Shown: positions 55,854 through 64,000 of the stretch, piece by piece
How positions within the stretch are numbered: position 1 is the first letter of the stretch
Layout of the letters: each line of letters begins with the position of its first letter
Source of the DNA: Siphonodentalium dalli
Lineage: Eukaryota; Mollusca; Scaphopoda; Gadilida; Siphonodentaliidae
Direction: 5' to 3'
DNA length: 64,000 bases
NCBI GenBank assembly: GCA_032622095.1
Contig: CP136064.1
Span: forward strand, 3,716,280 to 3,780,279
Made by a program: the position numbers and the translations under genes
The notes under the pieces: model-generated
What the model was told of the DNA's origin: nothing
The model's database searches: none
What the model saw: only the letters and a program-made list of their open reading frames with translations

Positions 55854-56790
55854 GGCTAGAGGGGGGGGGGGGGTGTGGGTGTTTCACCCCCAGCACAGCA
55901 GAGAGCTATATTTTCAATAGTTGGAAATTTCATACCTGCCAGAACGAAATTTCACACCAACAATAGGTTGAAAATGTTCTTGTAGTTTGATTATAAAACA
56001 ATTTATTGGGGGGAATTTATTGTTTTTCGACCAATATTTGCATATGTTCCTATTTTTGGTCAAAATTTTGACAGAAATGGACATCAGTTGGAAATTTTCC
56101 AACCTTAGGGGGTGACAGGTTGGAAATTTCCAACACTTGGAAAGCTTGTGTCCTGGTCCCTCCCCCGTTGCCAGTCAAAAACTTCTAGTTAATTTAAGAA
56201 AACAATATTGTCATACAATTGGTCAACATTGTCATTGGAATTATCATCAGTTGGAAATTTTCCAACCTAAGTGGGGGTGTAGGGTTTGAAATTTCCTACA
56301 GTAGGAAGGCTTCAGGCTAGTCTAGATGTTAGGATTTAGCGATTTTCTTGTTCAGATTTCAAAATGGTCGGCCCGGTGTGTCATTACCCCATCCACATGG
56401 CCAATACAAAACTGGTAATTAGTTTAGCAAAACAATATTTTACTACATTTGGTCAAACTTGTAGACATAAATGGTCATCAGTTGAAGAATTTTCCAACCT
56501 GAGGGGGAGCATGAGGTTTGAAATTTCCAACACTAGGAAAGCTTCAGTTGAGGCCAGTCTAGATGCTAGGATTTGCGATTTTCTTGTATATAGTTTTCAA
56601 ATTTTTCTCACACCGGGCCAAACAACCATGGTCGGCCCAGTGTTTCCTGGTCTGTTGTCGGTAGCTGTGTGCATTTGTCTGGAATTAGATCACTAGTTGT
56701 TTTTTTTGGGGGCAATTTTCAGGTTAAAATATCTTAATGTTCTCATACTGGGAAAATAGAAGCATGGCTTATGAATATATAGGAAATTAG
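55854..56790 (+). repeat. Dispersed ~950-bp repeat, intron 7 copy
   Basis: Collinear with 17,338-18,295, differing by small indels and a long G run at 55,861. It begins 40 bases after exon 7, in the same direction as the gene. Confidence 0.87.
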
Positions 56791-56805
56791 GCCTGAGCAT
56801 GAGGT

Positions 56806-56985
56806 ACAATGGGGGGGGGGTGCAAATGGAATTATGTAAAAAGTTGTGTTAGTGGGATTCCGACTCAAGGGGGGGGGGGGGGGGGTGTGCAAATGGAATT
56901 ATGCAAAAAGTTGTGTTGGTGTGTTTCCGACGGAAGGGGGGGGGGTGCAGTTGGAAATTCCAAGGTGGACACCCCCCAAGCGGAG
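56806..56985. repeat. G-run-linked tandem units
   Basis: Poly-G followed by TGCAAATGGAATTATG and AAAAAGTTGTGTT, then TTCCGAC, recurs about every 66 bases three times. Confidence 0.85.
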
Positions 56986-57156
56986 ACCCTCTAGCCACAT
57001 CCCTGCATATGGGGTATATGTAGAAGCCTAGAACCTGCCGACGACTTTGGATATACTATGACTGTTCGCTTCTTTGAGCATAGCAACTCCTCCGAGGAAA
57101 ACTAATGTGTGCCTGTTTGAACACACTGGACAATTGAACATCATTAGATATATTGA

Positions 57157-57187
57157 GCGAGGGGAGAGAGAGAGAGAGAGAGAGAGC
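57157..57187. repeat. GA microsatellite
   Basis: A GAGAGA run of about 28 bases in intron 7. Confidence 0.9.
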
Positions 57188-57381
57188 GATATCCCCGTTT
57201 TATTACCGCTAACATTGTCTAAAATGCGTACACAAAATATATATATAAGCATGTTCTACCCTTGTTGGTTGTGAGTCAAATATATTGCTACCACATATTA
57301 TTGACATTATGTATATTGTAATTTGCGCATGTACATATTGATCCTGATTTCATATATTTCCCTTCCATGTACATTGCACAG

Positions 57382-57527
57382 GTCCATTCTCTACAGTTGG
57401 AGCACAAGGAAATTTATTTTACAAAACTAAAACAGAACTGAAGAGCGGTGATATCCAGGTTATTCTTACCGTATCACAAAATAAAGAGCGATGGGTATTT
57501 AGTGACTACTACAATTATGACGAACAG
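57382..57527 (+). CDS. GMC oxidoreductase exon 8
   Basis: With the carried base it reads GPFSTVGAQGNLFYKTKTEL, then KSGDIQVILTVSQNKERW. The opening GP(F/L) followed by a short linker and DIQ is typical of the family's substrate-domain segment. Acceptor GCACAG, donor GTATAT at 57,528 (phase 0). Confidence 0.9.
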
Positions 57528-57887
57528 GTATATAAAGCTAATAACTAAATGTATCAGCGATTTATATACAACAAAAAATACCAAAATAATCGAAAACCTT
57601 GAAGTTAGATTTTAAGCCACTATATATAAAGCATTCACAATGCAGACTTACTTGATCTTTAACACGCCAGTAAAAATACGACCTTCTATAACAAAAATCG
57701 CCTAAGTGCACATCAGCCACTTACTGAACCATGAAACAAGGCTCTACCACCAACCAGAAAACTGAAAGAAGATCTGAATTTGTGTTCACTTTCCGAACAG
57801 GAAAAAGGCGAGAAACATTTGTTCGTTTCTCAATCCCACATCATTAGATGCGCAACACATACTCGAAAATTCATGATCGAGCCCCCG

Positions 57888-58163
57888 GTTCATTGATCAC
57901 ATTGTGATGGTTACAGTTATGCCCTGTGCCAATGCATTCTCTTATATATGCGAGTCGACCATAGGTCGCCTCGCATATATAAGAGAATGCATTGGCCTAA
58001 CAATTTTTTATCATTTTTTTTAAAAATAAATGTTTCTTACAAGTTTTAGGACATAAAATAAAAAAACATCCATTACCATGCAGGGAGTCCCACACATATA
58101 TAGAAGCATATAGAAGACTGTCGTCTGCTCATGTTTGTCTGGGGCTCTGTATGGGTGAAAGGT
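57888..58163. mobile_element. Hybrid MITE: family B left arm joined to family A spacer
   Basis: The left part (GGTTCATTGATCACATTGTG through ATGCCCTGTGCC) is from family B. The palindrome follows at 57,925-57,995, and then the spacer with TAGGACATAAAATAAAAA and GGGGCTCTGTATGGGTGAAA is from family A. The element stops there without a second palindrome or terminus. Confidence 0.82.
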
Positions 58164-58251
58164 GCGAACGGAAGAACTAAATGACAATACACAAAATGCC
58201 GGAACTTGTTGACAGACAATTGATATATACTTTTTTCATATTCTTCATTGT

Positions 58252-58514
58252 GTAACCCTTTACCCAACAGAAGGGCCCTGTGCCAATGCATTCTGTTATA
58301 TATGCGAGTCGACCATAGGTCGCCTCGCATATATAAGAGAATGCATTGGCTTAACACATTAAAAATTATAAAATTGTTAAAGAATGTAAGAAAAAATGGT
58401 AAAAAGTGTTAAAAAAAGATTTTTTTTAGGCCAATGCATTCTCTTGTATATGCGAGGCGACCTATGGTCGACTCGCATATATAAGAGAATGCATTTTGTT
58501 GGGTAAAGGGTTAA
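58252..58514. mobile_element. Family B MITE, short copy flanked by a ~40-bp duplication
   Basis: Left end GTAACCCTTTACCCAAC, right end GGGTAAAGGGTTAA. The segment ACAGACAATTGATATATACT through CATATTCTTCATTGT is present on both sides (58,212-58,251 and 58,514-58,554), far longer than a TTAA target duplication. The right terminus is shortened so that the second palindrome runs straight into TTGTTGGG. Confidence 0.85.
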
Positions 58515-58796
58515 CAGACAATTGATATATACTTTTTTTCATATTCTTCATTGTTTAATTATTGTTACATGCTCTTTATTGTTCTATTGGTAGGATGACT
58601 ATTATGGCATGCGCATATATCCAATAAATGATTAGATTTTTTTTAAATGGTCATATTGCAATCGGAGTGACATATTGGCACAATGACACAACGCAGATCA
58701 TGTTTGGAAATAATTCAGATTTTCGCACATATCGGGGTTACAACCACGACCTCGTAGTATATCCCTGATTGCGATGATATCATCGAGGACAGAATG

Positions 58797-58912
58797 AGCC
58801 GGTTCCAATGATATCCATATTTGTATGGTTCTATTGAGACAGACCGAAGATATTTTAGGCTGTTGAAGCTTTATTTGGCCGGTTTTGGCCGGTTTGTTGG
58901 GTAAAGGGTTAA
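58797..58912. mobile_element. Family B MITE, terminal fragment
   Basis: Only the arm with GAGCCGGTTCCAATGATATC, GGCCGGTTTTGGCCGG and GGGTAAAGGGTTAA. No palindromes remain. Confidence 0.85.
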
Positions 58913-59210
58913 ACAGTATGCCTTTCCGCCGAGAATTTATCATTTATAACGACAATACAGTACAGTTCTGGCATCTGATTTCCAAACTATTCTGAATGAA
59001 ATTTGAGAAGTTTTATCACTTGTCTTCCATTCCTCTGTAACAAGCAGCGCAATAGTTGTTAATATGGTTCAATGTGTTGGGTGTTGAGATGCCCATATCC
59101 ATTACTATGAGGATGCCTTGCTTTTATCAAGGTCATCAATAATCAATGTATGTCCACATACAAGTACACATATATTTATACCTCTTGCTATGAGTGTATA
59201 GTTATGTAAT

Positions 59211-59575
59211 TACCCAACAAACCGGCCAAAACCGGCCAAATAAAGCTTCAACAGCCTAAAATATCTTCGGTCTGTCTCAATAGAACCATACAAATATGGA
59301 TATCATTGGAACCGGCTCATTGACCACATTGTGATAGTTACAGTTATGCCCTGTGCCAATGCATTCTCTTATATATGCGAGTCGACCATAGGTCGCCTCG
59401 CATATATAAGAGAATGCATTGGCCTAAAAAAATAACACTTTTTACCATTTGTTCTTACATTCTTTAACAATTTTATAATTTTTAATGTGTTAAGCCAATG
59501 CATTCTCTTATATATGCGAGGCGACCTATGCTCGACTCGCATATATAAGAGAATGCATTGGCACAGGGCCCTTCT
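59211..59575. mobile_element. Family B MITE truncated at both ends, before exon 9
   Basis: Begins at TACCCAACAAACCGG (outer bases missing) and stops at GGCACAGGGCCCTTCT. Both palindromes are present, the second ending about 43 bases before exon 9. Its right part lies where the branch site of intron 8 is expected. Confidence 0.85.
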
Positions 59576-59605
59576 CATCCGCCAACATATTTTACTTTCA
59601 TCCAG

Positions 59606-59795
59606 GTGGCGGAAGCTATTGAGCGTGGACTCGAGAGAACGTACTATGGATCTACGTACCTCGATTTGTCAACAGTTCTGTTGAAGCCCCACAGCACAGG
59701 AACGATAACTCTAAATTCCACGGACCCGTTTGTTTATCCAGATATAAACCCTCACTACTTGGAAGACGAAAGAGACCTGGCAACATTTACTGACG
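59606..59795 (+). CDS. GMC oxidoreductase exon 9
   Basis: Reads VAEAIERGLERTYYGSTYLD, then LLKPHSTGTITLNSTDPFVY and PHYLEDERDLATFTD. LKP-x-S-x-G-x-I-x-L-x-S-x-DP followed by P-x-YL is a diagnostic stretch of the GMC C-terminal domain. Acceptor ATCCAG, donor GTGAGC at 59,796 (phase 1). Confidence 0.94.
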
Positions 59796-60298
59796 GTGAG
59801 CGCCACCTATACTGTTCCACCTGCATCGAAATAGATATATAAAAAGAATCCCGGGCCCCCATTGTGTCTTGGACTATATCATATTTAAATTCGTGCAGTA
59901 ATATTGATTGGGCACCGTTCTATGCATGAAATTAAAACTGAGCAAAAACATAGTATGACTCAAAGAGATTAGCGAACATACAGGTGATGTGTATTACCTA
60001 TTTCTATACTGAATATATTCTCCCATTCAATTATAAAAGTATATATTTGAATAATCTGGTATGCGTTTGGAGGGGTGCTTAGGAACTAAACGCATACAAA
60101 ACAAGAAGACGAAAAACCCTGGATAATACAAGAGCAGAATGATGCATATTTATTGGTGGGAAATGTTCACATTATGAGTTCAGCAAGCGACCAATATTAT
60201 ACAGTTATCGCACATCATTATAAACCCTTTACAGTTATCGCATTATTATACAGTTATCGCATTATTATACAGTTATCGCACATCATTATAAACCCTTT

Positions 60299-60443
60299 AC
60301 AGTTATCACATTATTTCTTGGTTGACTCGAGGAATTGTCAACCCGAGGAAGTCAATATTCACCAAGGCCGTAGGCCGAGGTGAATATCGACTTCCAAGGG
60401 CTAACAATTCCTCGTGTCAACCAAGAAATAATGTGACAACTGT
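60299..60443. mobile_element. Foldback MITE, 145 bp
   Basis: Arms of about 65 bases containing CACATTATTTCTTGGTTGAC and GAGGAATTGT pair with TCAACCAAGAAATAATGTG and ACAATTCCTC, leaving a loop around GGCCGTAGGCC. Short direct repeats of ACAGTTATCGCATTATT lie just upstream. Confidence 0.85.
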
Positions 60444-60848
60444 TTTATTATATGAAATGCGCTTTGATTGGACAAGACGTTGTGACGTTGAACGTCACTG
60501 TGAAAATCCTGATTTGTGACCCAAGGTCGCTCATACTGTATCCGTTTCGCACCACCCATGCGTTGAAAAGGGCACTTGATTATGAGCAGTGAAAGATATT
60601 GTCAGTATGCTAGCCACATTGTGGCTATACCTTCCCCTCTAAAAAATACTCGTTGATTGTGAAACCAGAAAATGAGGGTTCAATTTGGCCAAATCTTATT
60701 TTATTTTGGTAAAAAATATATCAGAATTGGCGCCGTTGTATATCATGTAGATGATATATAGCAGCATTTCGTTTAAACTGAGAATAATTAGCCACGAACA
60801 GAGGAGCACCTTCATCTTCATCGATATATGATAACACACTCTTAACCC

Positions 60849-60976
60849 ATGGTTTATTAACGGCCCGGCTGGAATGATTAACAGCCCAAGGGCCTATTAG
60901 CGGCCCGAGACGAAGTCGAGGGACGCTAATAGGCCCGAGGGCTGTTAATCATTCCAGAGGGCCGTTAATAAACCAT
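60849..60976. mobile_element. Foldback MITE, 128 bp
   Basis: Near-perfect hairpin: ATGGTTTATTAACGGCCC and GGAATGATTAACAGCCC on the left pair with GGGCTGTTAATCATTCC and GGGCCGTTAATAAACCAT on the right, loop near CGAGACGAAGTCGAGG. It is not related to the element at 60.3 kb. Confidence 0.87.
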
Positions 60977-61239
60977 AATGCCCGATGAAATCATGTTATT
61001 ACTATTATTACCACAGTTTTGGACATTTGACCCATTTGAAGATTTAGTGGAATAATGAAGTAGATTAAGAGAGAAATATTTTCAAGAACATTTAAATTTG
61101 ATATCATTTGACTTGTCAGTTGACACGGACTGACGGAGTCTCGAAAATAGGACAGGGGAAAAACCAGATGAGAGGTTGACAGCTAAAATTATCAATGCAT
61201 ACTTACGCTTGATACAATAATTCAATCATATAGCGTGAA

Positions 61240-61387
61240 TTCCATCATAAAACCACTATAGTGTCGAGGAAATTGGATACATCTTTTTTCCTGAAATAAA
61301 CACGCCAGATCGGAAGTTGAAGGGACGTAACTCTCGCGAGAATAAACGAGATCTATAGTTTCCGGGCGGCGGGCCGATATTGAACTA
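61240..61387. repeat. Dispersed repeat, copy of 10.3 kb
   Basis: ATAAAACCACTATAGTG, GGGACGTAACTC, GAATAAACGAGATCTA and GGCGGGCCGATATTGAA follow the order seen at 10,303-10,460. It is cut by the element that begins at 61,388. Confidence 0.72.
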
Positions 61388-62163
61388 CACTCTTATAACT
61401 AATGTGTAGAAACGATTACACATCAAATGTGTAAACCCGGTTAATACACATAGCAATGTGTAGTTTTACATACAAATACATTAACAAAGTCCCGTTCTAC
61501 ACATAATGTGTATATTTTGTTACACACAAATGTGTAAGAACGTAGAGCATGCGCATTGTCGTGCCTTCAGTTTCATAGTCTGCTACGTGACGGTCATATT
61601 GTTTCAGTATATTTTTTGGAATACAATATACTGCGATCGTAGACAAGGATGTAAGTTCAGAATTCCAATTTGTGGGTTTAGTATTAATAGTATATGAGGA
61701 TTTATTTGTAAAAACTTTCATTGCGATTACTGCCCTTAGACTCTTGTTATGATTGTTGTAATAATACTAATATTATGCAATCACGCCTCGACCCTGGTTT
61801 GTTCATTCAAAGCAAAAACTCACAGTACAGAACAAAATACTACATACCACTATGCGCCATGAAAGTTTTAACATATAAATCTGCATATATCTTTAATACT
61901 ATACCCACAGGTCGGACTACTGAACTTGCATTTCTTGTCTACGAACTGTGTGTGTAAGGGATATGTGTTGATTTTATACACACAGTTGTGTATAAATGTG
62001 TAAAAAATTACCCATTTATGTGTACAAATTATTACACAATTTGTGTACGAATATGAAACTACACATATACTACACAAATATGTTTAAGATCAAAATTGAA
62101 TAATGATTGTGTAGCAGGGCTACACATTTTGTGTAGAAAACCTACACATTAGTCATAAGAGTG
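61388..62163. mobile_element. 776-bp inverted-repeat element rich in ACACAT/ATGTGT motifs
   Basis: CACTCTTATAACTAATGTGT at the left matches the complement of ACACATTAGTCATAAGAGTG at the right with one mismatch. More than ten copies of TACACAT or its complement ATGTGTA cluster within 150 bases of each end and are nearly absent from the middle, like subterminal transposase-binding sites. No transposase is encoded. I could not identify a target duplication. Confidence 0.8.
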
Positions 62164-62349
62164 CATGTGGCCTCAAAACTTTTGTTTAACCCACTAGATT
62201 GAATTATACATATCTATGTAAAACCAAATTGTAGTCTTTTATTTTTGCAAACTAATGTGTTTATGATGTGCATGTATTGATCCCAAAAAACAAACATCCA
62301 TTCGAACTGTACGATTAAAAAAATTATACTCCGAAGCACGCGCAGTTAA

Positions 62350-63312
62350 ATAGATAAATCATTGTGAATTTGTTGCAAGAACTAATCGAGATAATCAAAA
62401 TAACAATCACTCCGACAAGGTGGCTTATAATCCATGTATAAGCATGACGTCCTGTGATGCCATTTTGGATATACAATAAATGATAATCCGTGTGACACTT
62501 TGAGCAAGAGTATCCACAAAAATGTCTACAGTAGAGGGTCTCACATCACTTTAACCTGTGCAGCGCCAGGTAACCCTGTTAGAAATAAAGATATATATAT
62601 ATATGTTTTCCCAGGTATCAAATTCACATATGACCTAACCCATACCGGGGTGTTTACGAACCCATACCGGGGTGTTTACGAACCCATACCGGGGTGTTTA
62701 CGAACCCATACCGGGGTGTTTACTAACCCATACCGGGGTGTTTACTAACCCATACCGGGGTGTTTACGAACCCATACCGGGGTGTTTACGAACCCATACC
62801 GGGGTGTTTACGAACCCATACCGGGGTGTTTACGAACCCATACCGGGGTGTTTACGAACCCATACCGGGGTGTTTACGAACCCATACCGGGGTGTTTACG
62901 AACCCATACCGGGGTGTTTACGAACCCATACCGGGGTGTTTACGAACCCATACCGGGGTGTTTACTAACCCATACCGGGGTGTTTACTAACCCATACCGG
63001 GGTGTTTACTAACCCATACCGGGGTGTTTACTAACCCATACCGGGGTGTTTACGAACCCATACCGGGGTGTTTACTAACCCATACCGGGGTGTTTACTAA
63101 CCCATACCGGGGTGTTTACTAACCCATACCGGGGTGTTTACGAACCCATACCGGGGTGTTTACTAACCCATACCGGGGTGTTTACGAACCCATACCGGGG
63201 TGTTTACGAACCCATACCGGGGTGTTTACGAACCCATACCGGGGTGTTTACGAACCCATACCGGGGTGTTTACGAAACTAGGAGTGGAGCCTATCATAGA
63301 ACGGCTGCCGCC
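62350..63312 (+). pseudogene. Duplicated, disrupted copy of exon 10 and its upstream intron
   Basis: The intron sequence GCAAGAACTAATCG, ACAATCACTCCGACAAGGTG and CATTTTGGATATA recurs before the true exon 10 at 63,645-63,750. A good acceptor (TTTTCCCAG at 62,606-62,614) opens a frame GIKFTYDLTHTGVFT, as in exon 10. Here it runs into the 29-unit minisatellite and meets a TAA near 62,746. After the array the exon resumes (KLGVEPIIERLPP, to about 63,312), then is cut off by a MITE fragment. It cannot encode the segment. Confidence 0.9.
62639..63276 (+). repeat. 22-bp minisatellite, exactly 29 units, born inside a coding exon
   Basis: CCCATACCGGGGTGTTTAC followed by GAA or TAA is repeated 29 times over 638 bases with no length change. 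A single diverged unit sits at the same place in the intact exon at 63,927-63,948. The 28 added units total 616 bases, which is not a multiple of three. Units with TAA are grouped (for example 62,713-62,757 and 62,955-63,045), which shows block duplications. Confidence 0.97.
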
Positions 63313-63316
63313 ATTT

Positions 63317-63584
63317 TTTAAATAAATGTTTCTTACAATTTTTAGGACATAAAATAAAAAACATCCATTACCCTGCAGGGAGCCCCACACATATATAGAA
63401 GCATTTAGAAGAGTGTCGTCTGCTCATGTTTGTCTGGGGCTCTGTATGGGTGAAATTATAAAATTGTTAAAGAATACAAGAAAAAATTATTAAAATTGTA
63501 AAAAATTGTTAGGCCAATGCATTCTCTTATAAATGCGAGGCGACCTATGGTCGACTCGCATATATAAGAGAATGCATTGGCACA
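63317..63584. mobile_element. Family A MITE fragment
   Basis: Spacer of family A in reverse orientation (AAATAAATGTTTCTTAC, CTCCATTACC-type and GGGGCTCTGTATGGGTGAAA phrases) followed by one palindrome at about 63,513-63,582. Both outer termini are missing. Confidence 0.82.
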
Positions 63585-63894
63585 TTAGGCACCCCCTTTT
63601 ATTCACATATGTGGGTCATACAAATAGTTGATAGACAATTCTTTATTTGTGGCAAGAACTAATCGCGATAATCAAAATGACAATCACTCCGACAAGGTGG
63701 CTCAACATCCATGTATAAGCATGACGTTCTGTGGTGCCATTTTGGATATATAATTTATGATAATACGTGTAACAAGTAATCTCTATATTCACCAAAGGTC
63801 CAATGCAGAGGGTTTCACATCACTTTAACAAGTGCAATGCCGGGTAACCCTGCTAGTACTAAATATATATAAATTTATATATCTGTTTCCCCAG

Positions 63895-64000
63895 GTATCA
63901 AATTTACATATGACCTAACACATACCGAAGTGTTTACGAAACTTGGGATGGAGCCTGTCATCGAACGACTGCCACCATGTGCGCATCACGTGACAGGAAG
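63895..64000 (+). CDS. GMC oxidoreductase exon 10 (intact copy, runs off the window)
   Basis: Joined to exon 9 it reads TDGIKFTYDLTHTEVFTKLG, then EPVIERLPPCAHHV. The family has a GIK/GI-x-hydrophobic helix followed by a P-x-C turn here. Acceptor TTTCCCCAG at 63,886-63,894. The C-terminal His/Asn catalytic pair should follow to the right of the window. Confidence 0.88.

Larger units (their letters stand above)
28886..64000 (+). other. GMC-family FAD oxidoreductase gene span (ten exons visible, 3' end outside)
   Basis: Ten exons joined at GT/AG boundaries give one continuous reading frame of about 518 codons; intron phases are 1,0,1,1,0,0,1,0,1. The order of motifs is that of glucose-methanol-choline oxidoreductases: N-terminal dinucleotide-binding motif, GMC signature 1 in exon 3, signature 2 in exon 6, DLPVG-x-x-LQDH in exon 7, and LKP-x-S-x-G-x-I-x-L in exon 9. 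The C-terminal catalytic His region should follow beyond base 64,000. The family oxidises alcohols such as choline, glucose or sterols using FAD; the substrate cannot be told. The acceptor-like TTTTCAG at 28,880-28,886 before the ATG suggests an upstream untranslated exon. Introns reach about 12 kb and are filled with repeats. Confidence 0.92.

Noticed and set aside
62639..63276. Several long overlapping frames in the 22-bp array as a repeat protein
   Set aside because: They arise because a 22-bp unit cycles through all three frames. The array sits inside a broken exon copy.

Overview
This is a eukaryotic, almost certainly animal, nuclear DNA window. It has spliced exons with canonical GT/AG boundaries, AT-rich introns full of tandem repeats and miniature transposons, and transposon families typical of marine invertebrates (Mutator-like, F54H12-type Polinton, THAP/DDE, LINE, Helitron-like, piggyBac-type and TA-type MITEs). 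I cannot name the species. A lophotrochozoan such as a mollusc fits the repeat and gene types, but that is inference.

The left part (1-10.5 kb) is a transposon graveyard with one well-kept resident. Bases 249-2029 hold a broken Mutator-like transposase. Bases 2058-2450 (minus) encode an intact-looking small zinc-loop His-Me finger endonuclease, next to a 122-bp tandem array and a Helitron-like 3' end at about 3303. Bases 4.5-10.1 kb carry a tight plus-strand block of virus-like genes: packaging ATPase, two small conserved proteins, an integrase whose chromodomain tail is cut off by a frameshift, a membrane-anchored protein with a PC4-like domain, a penton-like candidate, a small basic protein, an F54H12.2-type major capsid protein and an adenain-like cysteine protease. 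It resembles a Polinton/adintovirus module without a DNA polymerase B gene, packed with stop-start overlaps.

The middle (10.5-28.5 kb) has no convincing host gene. It holds several tandem arrays (122, 48 and 19 bp units), a threefold ~700-bp duplication, a broken minus-strand THAP/DDE (IS4EU/Harbinger-like) transposase split by a 3,038-bp inverted-repeat element with 68-bp termini and an AAACC target duplication, a degenerate pseudo-satellite, and two copies of a TA-flanked MITE built of nested hairpins.

The right part (28.9-64 kb) is one long gene on the plus strand, a GMC-family FAD oxidoreductase (choline/glucose-dehydrogenase-like). Ten consecutive coding exons are visible, with compatible phases throughout, about 518 codons, and the C-terminus lies beyond the window. 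Its introns hold a dead LINE, a 179-bp satellite, a segmental duplication, and a TTAA-flanked piggyBac-type MITE for which the duplication supplies both an empty and a filled site. Parts of the gene have been tandemly copied: acceptor-site regions before exons 4 and 7, and the whole of exon 10, whose upstream copy was destroyed by a 29-unit 22-bp minisatellite that grew from the coding sequence itself.
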